A DNA stretch of 64,000 nucleotides from an uncultured Rhodospira sp. (GTDB taxonomy: Bacteria > Pseudomonadota > Alphaproteobacteria > Rhodospirillales > Rhodospirillaceae), in the NCBI RefSeq assembly GCF_937138205.1, contig NZ_CAKZOT010000089.1, positions 1 to 64,000 of the forward strand. Reading direction: 5' to 3'. Every line of letters begins with the position of its first letter. Position 1 is the first letter of the stretch. The position numbers and the translations under genes were made by a program. This document shows positions 8,923 to 16,925 of the stretch, in pieces. The notes below the pieces were generated by a model that saw only the letters and a list, made by a program, of their open reading frames with translations, ran no database searches and was not told the origin of the DNA.

Positions 8923-10479
8923 TCAGTCCTTGCTCACGTTGCCGTGACGGAAATCCAGCACGTACGGAATATGCCCCGGCAGCGGCTCCCAAGTGACATC
9001 CTTGCGCAGGCCATAGGACTCGTAAGGCTGGTAGATGACGATGAACGGCGCCTCCTCGGCGGCGTATTCCTGGATGTCCTTGTAGGCGTCCAGGCGCTCG
9101 GCCGGATCCAGGGAGTAGCGGAAGCGGTTCCACATCTCCTTGTACTCCTCGTTCGGCGACCACGTGCCGGCGACGATGCGGGCGCCGGTCGGGCTCCACA
9201 TGGTGCCGTAGGACCCCGCCGGATCCGGGAAGTACATCGGATTGGACCAGTTGCGGGCCATCATGTCTTCATCGGACCCGGTCCAGCGCTCATCGACGTT
9301 CAGTTTCATGGTGACGCCGACCTCGGCCCACATTTCCTGGATCGCCTGGGCGGCCAGCAGACCGTTTGTGTAGTAGGTCGGATGGGTGTCGTAGCGGATC
9401 TCGAAGCCGTCATAGCCGGCTTCCTCCAGCAGGGCGCGGGCCTTGTCGGGGTCGTAGTCCCAGATGGTGAACTCGGGATCGTGCAATTCTCCGTACTGCG
9501 GATATGTATGGCTGTTGGGCACGTGCGCCTTGCCATTCCAAAGGGCTTCGCTGAGCAACGCGCGATCAATGGCCAGATTGAGCGCCTGACGGATCGGCTT
9601 GGTCATTTTCGGGTGGTTGGCGTTATAGAAAACCACATGGAACAGCGGGGTGAGCATCCCCACGGTCTTGGTATTCGGATCGCTGTCGATGACCGCAAGC
9701 TGGTCCGGCGGCACGTTGGTGATGATGTCCACCTCACCGTTCTTCAGCGCGGTGATGCGGGCCGACAGTTCCGGCACGCGCACCAGTTCGATGCGCTCGA
9801 AGTCGGGCGCCTCTCCCCAGAAGTCGTCAAAGCGCTCCCACACAACCTTTTCGCCCGGGACCATCTCGGCCACCGCGTAGGGGCCGGTGCCGACCGGGGC
9901 CAGACCGAACGCCTCGAAGTCCGAGATCTCATCCACCTCGGGGTGGCCGGTCAGGCCCATCAGGTAGGCTTTCGGCACGATCATGGCCTGCTGCACATTC
10001 AACAGGGTCTCAAGGATCGGGTCCGGACGCTTGGTGAAGATGCGCACGGTGTAATCGTCGACTTTTTCGGCCCGGTCCATGTTCTCGAAGTATTCCTTCG
10101 AGCGCGTGATGTACGGCGGAAACTTGGGATGAAACAGGCGGTTGAGCGAAAAGACTACATCGTCGGCGGTCATCGGATCGCCGTTCTGGAACAGCACGTC
10201 GTCGCGCAGTTTCAGTTCCATGCAGGTCGGCGCGATCATCTCCCAACTGACGGCCAGGCCGGGGAGGTACTCGGGCTCGACCGTGTTGTGGTTCTTTTCG
10301 ATCAGCGTATCGAAGGTGTTGTAGTACTGCATCGATCCGACGTTGGAGTGATCCTTGCCGGGGTCGAAGTACTCGCGGAGGTTCGCGGCGGCCACGCGCA
10401 ACTCCTGCGCATCGGCCTGTGCGGCTCCGCTCATCAAGGCGGCAACGGCCACGGTGGCACGGCAAAACGTCTTCAGCAT
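8923..10479 (-). CDS. Periplasmic solute-binding protein, peptide/nickel family (SBP_bac_5)
   Basis: The substrate-catching subunit of the ABC importer, about 518 residues. The start at 10479 gives a clear signal peptide (MLKTFCRATVAVAALMSGAA, cleavage near AQADAQ) and has a CCGGAG ribosome site 10 bases upstream; the longer frame from 10512 would bury that signal. The mature protein shows family hallmarks: the MTADDVVFSLNRL region, a PVGTGPYAV block, and KPIRQALNLAIDRALL. The downstream phosphatase gene follows after about 100 bases. Members bind peptides, opines, nickel chelates or other ligands, so the ligand is open. Confidence 0.92.
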   Translation of the reverse strand: MLKTFCRATVAVAALMSGAAQADAQELRVAAANLREYFDPGKDHSNVGSMQYYNTFDTLIEKNHNTVEPEYLPGLAVSWEMIAPTCMELKLRDDVLFQNGDPMTADDVVFSLNRLFHPKFPPYITRSKEYFENMDRAEKVDDYTVRIFTKRPDPILETLLNVQQAMIVPKAYLMGLTGHPEVDEISDFEAFGLAPVGTGPYAVAEMVPGEKVVWERFDDFWGEAPDFERIELVRVPELSARITALKNGEVDIITNVPPDQLAVIDSDPNTKTVGMLTPLFHVVFYNANHPKMTKPIRQALNLAIDRALLSEALWNGKAHVPNSHTYPQYGELHDPEFTIWDYDPDKARALLEEAGYDGFEIRYDTHPTYYTNGLLAAQAIQEMWAEVGVTMKLNVDERWTGSDEDMMARNWSNPMYFPDPAGSYGTMWSPTGARIVAGTWSPNEEYKEMWNRFRYSLDPAERLDAYKDIQEYAAEEAPFIVIYQPYESYGLRKDVTWEPLPGHIPYVLDFRHGNVSKD

Positions 10480-10585
10480 GGTCAGAGTCTCCGGATGGTG
10501 GATCGCGAACACGGGGTCTCACGGGAATCGGGGAACAGGTGTGCCGATGCGGTCGGTTGCGCCGACGTCTTCGGGTTGGGCCGCG

Positions 10586-11518
10586 TCAGTTCAGCCTCAC
10601 GTCCAGGGTGTCGCGCAGCCAGTCGCCCAGAAGCAGGACAATCAAGGCGACCAGGACGATCAGGGCCGCCGGCGAGGCCACCACCCACCACGCCGAGGCC
10701 ATGTAGTCCCGGCCCTGCCCGACCATGGCGCCGAGCGAGGCCGTGGGCGGCTGGACTCCCAGTCCCAGGAACGACAGGGAGCTTTCCAGCAGCACCAATT
10801 GGGAAAAGATCAGCGTCACCTGCACGATGATCGGCGACGCGATGTTGGGCAGCACGTGCCGCCAGGCCACCCGCCAGGGCGAGGCCCCCATGGCCCGGCA
10901 GGCTTCGATGAACGGAAGTTCCCGTACCGCCAGCACCTGGCCGCGCACGATGCGGCCGTACTGCTCCCAGTAGGCGATGCCCAGAACGGCGATCAGCACC
11001 GTCAGGTCGGTGCCCGCCACCGCGATGATGAACAGCGCCACCAGCGTGAAGGGGACGGCGATCTGAAGGTCCACCAGACCCATGATGAGGGACTCCGTGA
11101 CCCCCCGCGCGAGCCCGGCTGTCAGGCCCAGGGTCACGCCCACGGTCAGGCTCATGATCGCGCCCAGGGACGCCAGTCCGAGCGTGACCTGCAGGCCGTG
11201 GATGCAGCGCGACAGCATGTCGCGGCCCAACTGGTCGGTGCCGAGAACGAAGCTGTCGGCGGCCCCCTCCAGTCCCAGGGGTGGTTTCAGCCGTTTCAAC
11301 AGGGATTGGGCGTTCGGGTCGTACGGCGCGACCACATCCGCGAACACCGCCAGCAGAACCAGCAATACGCCCAGCCCGGCACAGAGCCGGATGGACGGCG
11401 GCATCCGGCGCAACAGCAACCGCAGTCGCCCAGCCAGTGAATAGTCCATGTCGGCGCCGATGTCGGGCAGGCGCGCGGCGGTGGCGGCGGAGGGCGTCGG
11501 GACCACGCGGCGGGCCAT
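10586..11518 (-). CDS. ABC transporter inner-membrane permease, DppC family
   Basis: A 310-residue BPD_transp_1 permease with an N-terminal membrane helix (about residues 33-55), the conserved QLGRDMLSR motif, and the EAA-type loop EACRAMGASPWRVAWRHVLP that contacts the ATPase. I place the start at ATG 11518 because GGAGG lies 7 bases upstream. A GTG at 11524 that overlaps the previous stop is the alternative but has too short a spacing. It pairs with the DppB-like permease just upstream. Confidence 0.92.
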   Translation of the reverse strand: MARRVVPTPSAATAARLPDIGADMDYSLAGRLRLLLRRMPPSIRLCAGLGVLLVLLAVFADVVAPYDPNAQSLLKRLKPPLGLEGAADSFVLGTDQLGRDMLSRCIHGLQVTLGLASLGAIMSLTVGVTLGLTAGLARGVTESLIMGLVDLQIAVPFTLVALFIIAVAGTDLTVLIAVLGIAYWEQYGRIVRGQVLAVRELPFIEACRAMGASPWRVAWRHVLPNIASPIIVQVTLIFSQLVLLESSLSFLGLGVQPPTASLGAMVGQGRDYMASAWWVVASPAALIVLVALIVLLLGDWLRDTLDVRLN

Positions 11519-11520
11519 GG

Positions 11521-12441
11521 TCACGCCTCCACCCGGATACGGGGGTCGGCAAGGGCGTACAGCACGTCCACCGCCAGGTTCACCAGGACAACGACGGCGG
11601 CGAACATCAGCACGCCGAACTGCAACGCCGGATAGTCGCGCCCGATGGTGGACAGCACGATCAACTCGCCGATGCCCGGCCAGGCGAACACCGCCTCGAT
11701 GATGACGGCGGCCCCCATCACGTTGGTGACCTGAAGCCCCAGCACGGTGATCACGGGAATCAGCGCGTTGCGCAATCCGTGCTTGAACACGACCACGCGC
11801 TCGTCCAGACCCTTGGCCCGCGCGGTGCGCATGTAGTCGGCGGACAGCACGTCCAGCATGGCGCTCCGCGTGAAGCGCACCACCGCCGCCAGCAACGCGG
11901 CGGACACCGCCAGCGTGGGCATGACCAGATGCCAGGGCGATCCGGTGCCGGCGCTGGGCAGCAGATGCAACAGATAGCTGAAGATCAACAGCATCAGAAT
12001 GGCGAGCACGAAGTTCGGGACCGCGTAGCCCAGGAAGGCGACAGCGACGATGAGCCGCCCCAGCGGCGAACGTCGCTTCAGCGCGGCGGCGATGCCCAGC
12101 GGTACACCCAGCCCCGCCGCCAACAGCACGGCGGCGACATACAGCGCCAGCGTGGGACCCAGCCGCTCGGCGTACATGTCGGTGACGGGCCGGCGCTCAT
12201 AAAAACTCAGGCCGAAATCACCGGAAAACACGCTCTTGACGTAGATCGCGTACTGATCGAGCAGGGACAGATTCAGGCCCAGGTATTCGATCATCGCGTC
12301 GCGGGACTCCGGATCGGTGCCTTCCGGAATCAGGAAGTCGATGGTATTACCGGTCATCCGGGTCGCCACGAACACGGCGGTCAGGATGATCCAGATCGTC
12401 AGCAAGGCACGCAGCGTTCGGAAACCGATGTAGCGGGCCAT
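11521..12441 (-). CDS. ABC transporter inner-membrane permease, DppB family
   Basis: First gene of the importer operon. From ATG 12441 the protein is 306 residues, begins MARYIGFRTLRALLTIWIIL (first membrane helix) and has about six helices. The permease signature loop DYMRTARAKGLDERVVVFKH is present. The open frame extends further to 12687, but that stretch is Arg/Pro-rich and has no membrane-protein character, so the internal ATG is preferred. The gene is divergent from the response regulator gene across about 250 bases that must hold both promoters. Confidence 0.92.
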   Translation of the reverse strand: MARYIGFRTLRALLTIWIILTAVFVATRMTGNTIDFLIPEGTDPESRDAMIEYLGLNLSLLDQYAIYVKSVFSGDFGLSFYERRPVTDMYAERLGPTLALYVAAVLLAAGLGVPLGIAAALKRRSPLGRLIVAVAFLGYAVPNFVLAILMLLIFSYLLHLLPSAGTGSPWHLVMPTLAVSAALLAAVVRFTRSAMLDVLSADYMRTARAKGLDERVVVFKHGLRNALIPVITVLGLQVTNVMGAAVIIEAVFAWPGIGELIVLSTIGRDYPALQFGVLMFAAVVVLVNLAVDVLYALADPRIRVEA

Positions 12442-12689
12442 GACGGTCGTTCCCGGCCAGGATCGAGGGGGGCGCGTGCGTCCGCGTCTCCCGTCCGTAT
12501 AGGGGTCGCGCTCCTGACCAGGGGTGATGCTTTTCTGACAAGAAGTACCGGCCGGCCGGCCCGTTCGGGACGGTTCGGTAGAGGCATCACGATCCGCGGC
12601 GGCGCCGCTTGATGTCCGGGCCGGACACCGGGTACTTTGGTCCCGACCCGTCCCGTTCGGGCACCGTGGACCGGCCGGAGCCGTCATCC

Positions 12690-13316
12690 ATGAAACTGCT
12701 GATCGCCGACGATCATGCCCTGGTGCGCCGGGGTCTGAAGACCCTGCTCCAGACCATCGATCCGGGCCTGGAGGTGCTGGAGGCCGACTCGTTTCCGGAA
12801 GTGCTGGAGCATATGGTCCGGAACGACGACATCAGTTTGGTGCTCCTGGACTTGGTGCTGCCGGGCACGAACGGGCTGGACGGATTGCGTCTGGTGCGTG
12901 AGCAGTATCCGGACGTGGCCGTCCTGATCGTCTCGATGAGCGAGGATCCGACAGACATTCGGGACGCGCTGGCGCTGGGCGCGGTCGGATACGTGCCGAA
13001 GTCCACCGGCGACGCGGTGCTGGCCGGGGCCATCAGGCTCGTTCTGGCCGGGGGGACCTATCTGCCGCCTCAGGTTCTGGACGGCGCCAGGCCGTTGTCC
13101 TCTGCCGGGTCGGAGCCCACTCCGGCGGGCCTGACCGACCGCCAGCGGGCCATTCTGGATCTGCTGTCCACCGGGGCCAGCAACAAACGCATCGCCAGCC
13201 GGCTCGGGCTGGCCGAACAGACGGTCAAGAACAACGTCACCGTCCTACTGCGTCATCTCGGTGCCGCCAATCGGACCGAGGCGGTCGCGCTCGCCCGGAT
13301 GCGACGGCAGCCCTGA
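12690..13316 (+). CDS. LuxR/NarL-type response regulator
   Basis: A 208-residue two-component regulator. The receiver domain has the acidic pair in IADDH, the phosphoacceptor Asp in LVLLDLVLPG, Ser in LIVSMSED and Lys in GYVPKST. A GerE/LuxR helix-turn-helix follows: LTDRQRAILDLLSTGASNKR, then GLAEQTVKNNVTVLLRHLGA. The start at 12690 (MKLLIADD) matches the family; the frame opens earlier but adds no domain. It converges with the hybrid kinase gene at 13458-15086, its probable partner, across a hairpin-rich gap. Confidence 0.9.
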   Translation: MKLLIADDHALVRRGLKTLLQTIDPGLEVLEADSFPEVLEHMVRNDDISLVLLDLVLPGTNGLDGLRLVREQYPDVAVLIVSMSEDPTDIRDALALGAVGYVPKSTGDAVLAGAIRLVLAGGTYLPPQVLDGARPLSSAGSEPTPAGLTDRQRAILDLLSTGASNKRIASRLGLAEQTVKNNVTVLLRHLGAANRTEAVALARMRRQP

Positions 13317-13329
13317 TCTGCTCTAATAC

Positions 13330-13354
13330 CAACGGTCATTGAGAATGACCGTTG
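13330..13354. terminator. Hairpin 1 of the convergent gap
   Basis: Perfect 11-bp stem, CAACGGTCATT pairing with AATGACCGTTG, with a 3-base GAG loop, 13 bases after the response regulator stop. There is no long T run. It is placed to end transcription of the regulator gene. Confidence 0.6.
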
Positions 13355-13367
13355 AAGTCCGTGGCCG

Positions 13368-13430
13368 GCCCGCTCCCCCACCCGACCACCCCAAGCATAC
13401 TGTCGTGGGTGGTCGGGTGGGGGAGCGGGC
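13368..13430. terminator. Hairpin 2: 24-bp perfect inverted repeat
   Basis: Left arm 13368-13391 and right arm 13407-13430 are exact reverse complements (24 of 24), with a 15-base spacer; a few more pairs extend outward with wobble. The arms are very GC-rich with runs of C and G. The stem is far longer than needed for termination. A bidirectional terminator or a mobile palindromic element are both possible. Confidence 0.65.
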
Positions 13431-13439
13431 TGGTGCAGC

Positions 13440-13468
13440 CCGGCGGATGAGTTTTACTCATCCGCCGG
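13440..13468. terminator. Hairpin 3 overlapping the hybrid kinase stop codon
   Basis: Perfect 13-bp stem, CCGGCGGATGAGT pairing with ACTCATCCGCCGG, and a TTT loop. The stem includes the stop codon and last codons of the hybrid kinase gene, so it would terminate the leftward transcript right at its end. Confidence 0.6.
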
Positions 13469-15086
13469 TGGCATAAGACGGCAACAGCCGCGTGACAAGT
13501 TGTCGAAGTCGCAGGGGACGCACGGGCTTGTGGAGAACAGGCGCGTCGATGCCTTGCAGCAGCCTCAGCTTGTCCGGAGAGGTATCCCCGGTGAGCAGAA
13601 TGGCGGGCACGCTCCGCGTCCATGTCCGTCGCAGGCGGGCGATCGCCTCGTCGCCGCGGACCGCGTCGTCGAGATGAAAGTCAACGATCAACAGGTCCGG
13701 CGGCGCGGTGCTCGCCTCTCCCCAGGCGACCTGGACCATGCCCAGATTGGCGGCGGTGATGACCGAGGCGCCCCAGGTTTCCAACAGGCGCGCCATGCCC
13801 CGGGCAATGACCGGGTCGTCGTCCAGCACCAGGATGCGCCGGTCCTTCAGCGGCTCAGGCGCCACGACCGGGGCTACCGTGCCCGGGACGGATGTCGGCT
13901 CCGCCGTCGAAGGGGTGGCCGGCGCCACGGGGACGGTGACACCGAACCGCGCGCCCTTGCCGGGCACGGTGTCCACGGACAAGCGGTGCCCCAGCAGGGT
14001 CGCCAGGCGGGAGGCGATGGCCAGGCCCAGTCCCAAACCCTGTTGGCCCTGGTCCGGATCCGGGTCCGGAAGACGGTGGAACTCCTGGAACACATCGTCG
14101 ATCCGTTCGGGCGGGAAGCCGATGCCAGTGTCGGCCACATCGATCCGAATGTCGGCCCCTTGGCGTCGCGCGCCGACCACGACCCCGCCGTCCCGCGTGT
14201 ACTTGACGGCATTGGAACAGAAGTTGCGCAGGATGCGCCCGAGCATCGCCGGATCCGTCTGAACCCGCAAGCGGCTGGGTACGACCCTGAACCGCAGTCC
14301 GCGCCGCTCGGCCAACGGACCGTATTCGCGCCGCACGGCGGCCAAGAGTGGCCCCAGCTCCACCGGGCGGGGATCGGGCTGCAGCACGCCGGCGTCCAGC
14401 TTGGAGATGTCGAGCAGGGAATCGAACAGACCACCCAAGGCCAGGGCGCATTCCTGGAGATCCGTCAGAACCTCAAGCGCGGCCGGTTCCGACAGACGGT
14501 GTTCCAGCACCGACAGGAAGATGCCCATGGCATGGAGAGGTTGACGCAGGTCGTGACTGGCGGCCGCCAGGAACCGCGACTTCGCCAGATTGGCCTGCTC
14601 GGCGGCCTGCTGGGCCTCGCGGGCGCGCGCCTCGGCGCGCTTGCGGTCAGTGATGTCCGCGTACAGGCCGACCACGCCACCGGACCGCGTCCGGCGTTCC
14701 CGGAACTGGTACCAGCGTCCGTCATGGCTCAGAACCTCGCCGGTGGCGTAGCCGTCCCGGTGCAGCCGCATCCGGTGCTGGCGGTACAGGTCGGGGTGTC
14801 GGTCGGCGTCGGCGATGCCGTCAAGCTGTTTGACCGAGCCAGCCCGGATGTTCATGTCCACCAGGTCGCGAAAGCGGATGCCGGGCCGAACCCGCGCCGG
14901 TTCGGCGAACCGCCGGGCGTAGCGTTCGTTGCACAGGACAAGGCGGTCCTGGGCATCCCACAGCACGAAGGCTTCGGCCATGTTCTCGATGGCGTCGATC
15001 AGGAGAGCGGCCGACACGTCGTAATCGAGGGCCTGGATCGGGTCGCCGGAGGTGGTTGGGCGCGTTGGGCCAGTGGGAGCGGACAT
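13458..15086 (-). CDS. Hybrid sensor histidine kinase (PAS-HisKA-HATPase-REC)
   Basis: A 542-residue soluble sensor kinase. A PAS domain (about 28-148, with FVLWDAQDRLVLCNERYARR and ending YADITDRKR) is followed by a coiled coil. HisKA has the phosphorylated His at about 178 in ASHDLRQPLHAM. The ATPase domain has an N box NFCSNAVKYT, a G1 box DVADTGIGFP and GLGLAIASRL. A C-terminal receiver has LVLDDDP, acceptor Asp in LIVDFHLDD and Lys in LHKPVRP. There are no transmembrane segments, so it senses an intracellular cue. It converges with the LuxR-type regulator, which lacks a kinase of its own nearby, and probably signals to it. The carrier of phosphate between them (Hpt) is not evident. Confidence 0.9.
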   Translation of the reverse strand: MSAPTGPTRPTTSGDPIQALDYDVSAALLIDAIENMAEAFVLWDAQDRLVLCNERYARRFAEPARVRPGIRFRDLVDMNIRAGSVKQLDGIADADRHPDLYRQHRMRLHRDGYATGEVLSHDGRWYQFRERRTRSGGVVGLYADITDRKRAEARAREAQQAAEQANLAKSRFLAAASHDLRQPLHAMGIFLSVLEHRLSEPAALEVLTDLQECALALGGLFDSLLDISKLDAGVLQPDPRPVELGPLLAAVRREYGPLAERRGLRFRVVPSRLRVQTDPAMLGRILRNFCSNAVKYTRDGGVVVGARRQGADIRIDVADTGIGFPPERIDDVFQEFHRLPDPDPDQGQQGLGLGLAIASRLATLLGHRLSVDTVPGKGARFGVTVPVAPATPSTAEPTSVPGTVAPVVAPEPLKDRRILVLDDDPVIARGMARLLETWGASVITAANLGMVQVAWGEASTAPPDLLIVDFHLDDAVRGDEAIARLRRTWTRSVPAILLTGDTSPDKLRLLQGIDAPVLHKPVRPLRLRQLVTRLLPSYATGG

Positions 15087-15550
15087 GCGGTGGGTCCGAA
15101 CAAGGGGCGCCCCGACTGGGCTCGGCGCGGGGCCTTTCGTTCCACCAAAACACGGGTCCAGACCCCAAGTCAGTCACGGATCCATGACAAGCGGCGACCA
15201 TGGGGACCGGAAACCGGAAACAGGGGCGGCGCGGATCGGACTCGGATAGTTTCCGGTCTTCTGGCACAAGGCTGAGGCTGCCTCGGGGGCCGTGCCGCCT
15301 CTCCAGAACGGCGATCAGAATGGAATTGCCAACTTTCCGCACGCGATGTCGCGGCAATCCGGATCAGGTTGTTCCGCTGGCTCGACCGCGACGGAACGGC
15401 CAACGCCTGGATGGCGCCCGGCGGCCTCTCCGGCGTTGACCGCTTCTACGGCACAATGAGAACGGTGTGGCGGTGGCAGAACGGCATGGCTGTGGATCGG
15501 CGCGAGCCCCGGCGCAGGTGCTCGCCTGCGATCCCGCCCCTCGGTGGCGT
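15087..15550. other. Non-coding gap upstream of the hybrid kinase
   Basis: About 460 bases between two leftward genes. I see no convincing gene; frames that cross it have no recognisable motif. It should hold the hybrid kinase promoter and the terminator of the membrane protein gene. Confidence 0.4.
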
Positions 15551-16552
15551 TCACGGCGTCGCGGCTGAGCGGAGGACCTCCTTGAGCATTCGCTGCTGTG
15601 CCTTGCGCGCGTCGACCATGCCGGCGTAACGGCCGTCCTTCATCGCGAGAACAAACGGCTGCTGGGTGTCGGCGAGGACATGGGCCTGCGCAGTCTTGTC
15701 GACCTCCAGATCGACGCGTTTGCTCACCAGCCACGAGGCAAAAAGGGTCTCGGCCTGGCGCAGATCGATCCAGTCCGGCTCAAAAGGATCTTCGATCATC
15801 AGGAGGTCTGGGACGCCCGGATCGGGGTTCTGCATCTGATTGACGAGAATCCGTGTCATCACGTGATTGCCGATTTGCGTGAAGTAGTTTTGATATTCCG
15901 GGTAGCGTGGGTAGGACCCATTCGCGTTAGGCTGCCCCGCCTGCAATTGCGTCAGATAGGACCGCGCGTGGTTCCAAACCGCCTCGTAACGCGGATCATC
16001 CCGCGTCATGGCGGTGATCACATCCTCTGGCGAGATCCACCCGCCAGGTTGGCGCGGCGTGCCCCCGACGGTCCCGAGCACAACGATGGCGCGCGGCGTG
16101 TCCAGCATTGTGGCCGTACCGGCTAACGCGAACAGGCGCGAGCGGTACCAGGCGCGCCCGTCCTCAAGGTCTGCGACGACGAACGTCTCCTGGGCGAGCC
16201 TGGCGGCGGCGTGGTCGAGCGCCTCCTGGGTCGTATCCTGCAGCAGCAGTCCGGGATCGACGATGTTGGGCGGCATCACGTCCGTCCGGGTCTCCACCAC
16301 CGCGGCGGAGAAATCGAAGGCGATCCCCCCGGGCAGCGTCACGCTGGCCCGGCTGGCCTGGAGCTCCCCCAGCACTCGCATGGCCGGCGAGGCCGCCGCG
16401 AGACCCGCCGCTGCGATCAGGGCCAGGGGCCAGCCGCTCGTCTCGTTCGGCCAGCCGACCTGCTGGCTGAGAACGACAAACCCGATCAGCACGACAGCGA
16501 ACACGGCGGCCGCCGTCAGCAGTTCCGAGGGTGTGATCGCAAACCGGTTCAT
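15551..16552 (-). CDS. Membrane-anchored protein of unknown function
   Basis: A 333-residue protein I do not recognise. The start at 16552 has GGGAG 8 bases upstream; the frame opens earlier without a usable site. Two hydrophobic helices lie near the N-terminus (about 10-30 and 38-56), followed by a roughly 270-residue polar domain rich in acidic residues and Gln, with no obvious enzymatic motif and no Cys. The topology suggests a membrane anchor with a large soluble domain. It is divergent from the dioxygenase operon across a shared 373-base regulatory region, so co-regulation is possible. Confidence 0.7.
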   Translation of the reverse strand: MNRFAITPSELLTAAAVFAVVLIGFVVLSQQVGWPNETSGWPLALIAAAGLAAASPAMRVLGELQASRASVTLPGGIAFDFSAAVVETRTDVMPPNIVDPGLLLQDTTQEALDHAAARLAQETFVVADLEDGRAWYRSRLFALAGTATMLDTPRAIVVLGTVGGTPRQPGGWISPEDVITAMTRDDPRYEAVWNHARSYLTQLQAGQPNANGSYPRYPEYQNYFTQIGNHVMTRILVNQMQNPDPGVPDLLMIEDPFEPDWIDLRQAETLFASWLVSKRVDLEVDKTAQAHVLADTQQPFVLAMKDGRYAGMVDARKAQQRMLKEVLRSAATP

Positions 16553-16925
16553 GTGTTGCTCCCTGAAGTGTGACCCGCTGTGCGGGGTCTCGGTCGCATC
16601 TTGAGCGCAACGAACGTCCGGTGTCCGCCCAGCCTCGTCAAAGCGCACAGAGGGCGGTGCTCACCTCTGCCGAAAGGCCGAACGCTGTCCTCTGGCGTTG
16701 CCGGTGGTCACCTCTTGTTCCCATTGACGGCCCGGTCATTTCTTGAAAATAATAGACAGATTTCTTGGTGTCCATGCAACATTGAATGCGCGGTCACGGT
16801 ATGCGCCAAAAAGCATCCGCAAAAACCGAGCCCGTCGGCTAGCGTCATAGGGTCTTATACAGGCCCAGAAACAAACAAGGTTAAGACAAGACCCAACAGC
16901 ACAAAATGGCAGGCGGGGGCGTGAA
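16553..16925. promoter_or_regulatory. Divergent regulatory region of the dioxygenase operon
   Basis: A 373-base gap between two divergent genes. The part from about 16735 to 16900 is markedly AT-richer than its surroundings, with TTATACA at 16855-16861 as a weak -10 candidate for the rightward operon. No good -35 box or operator palindrome can be assigned by eye. Confidence 0.4.
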
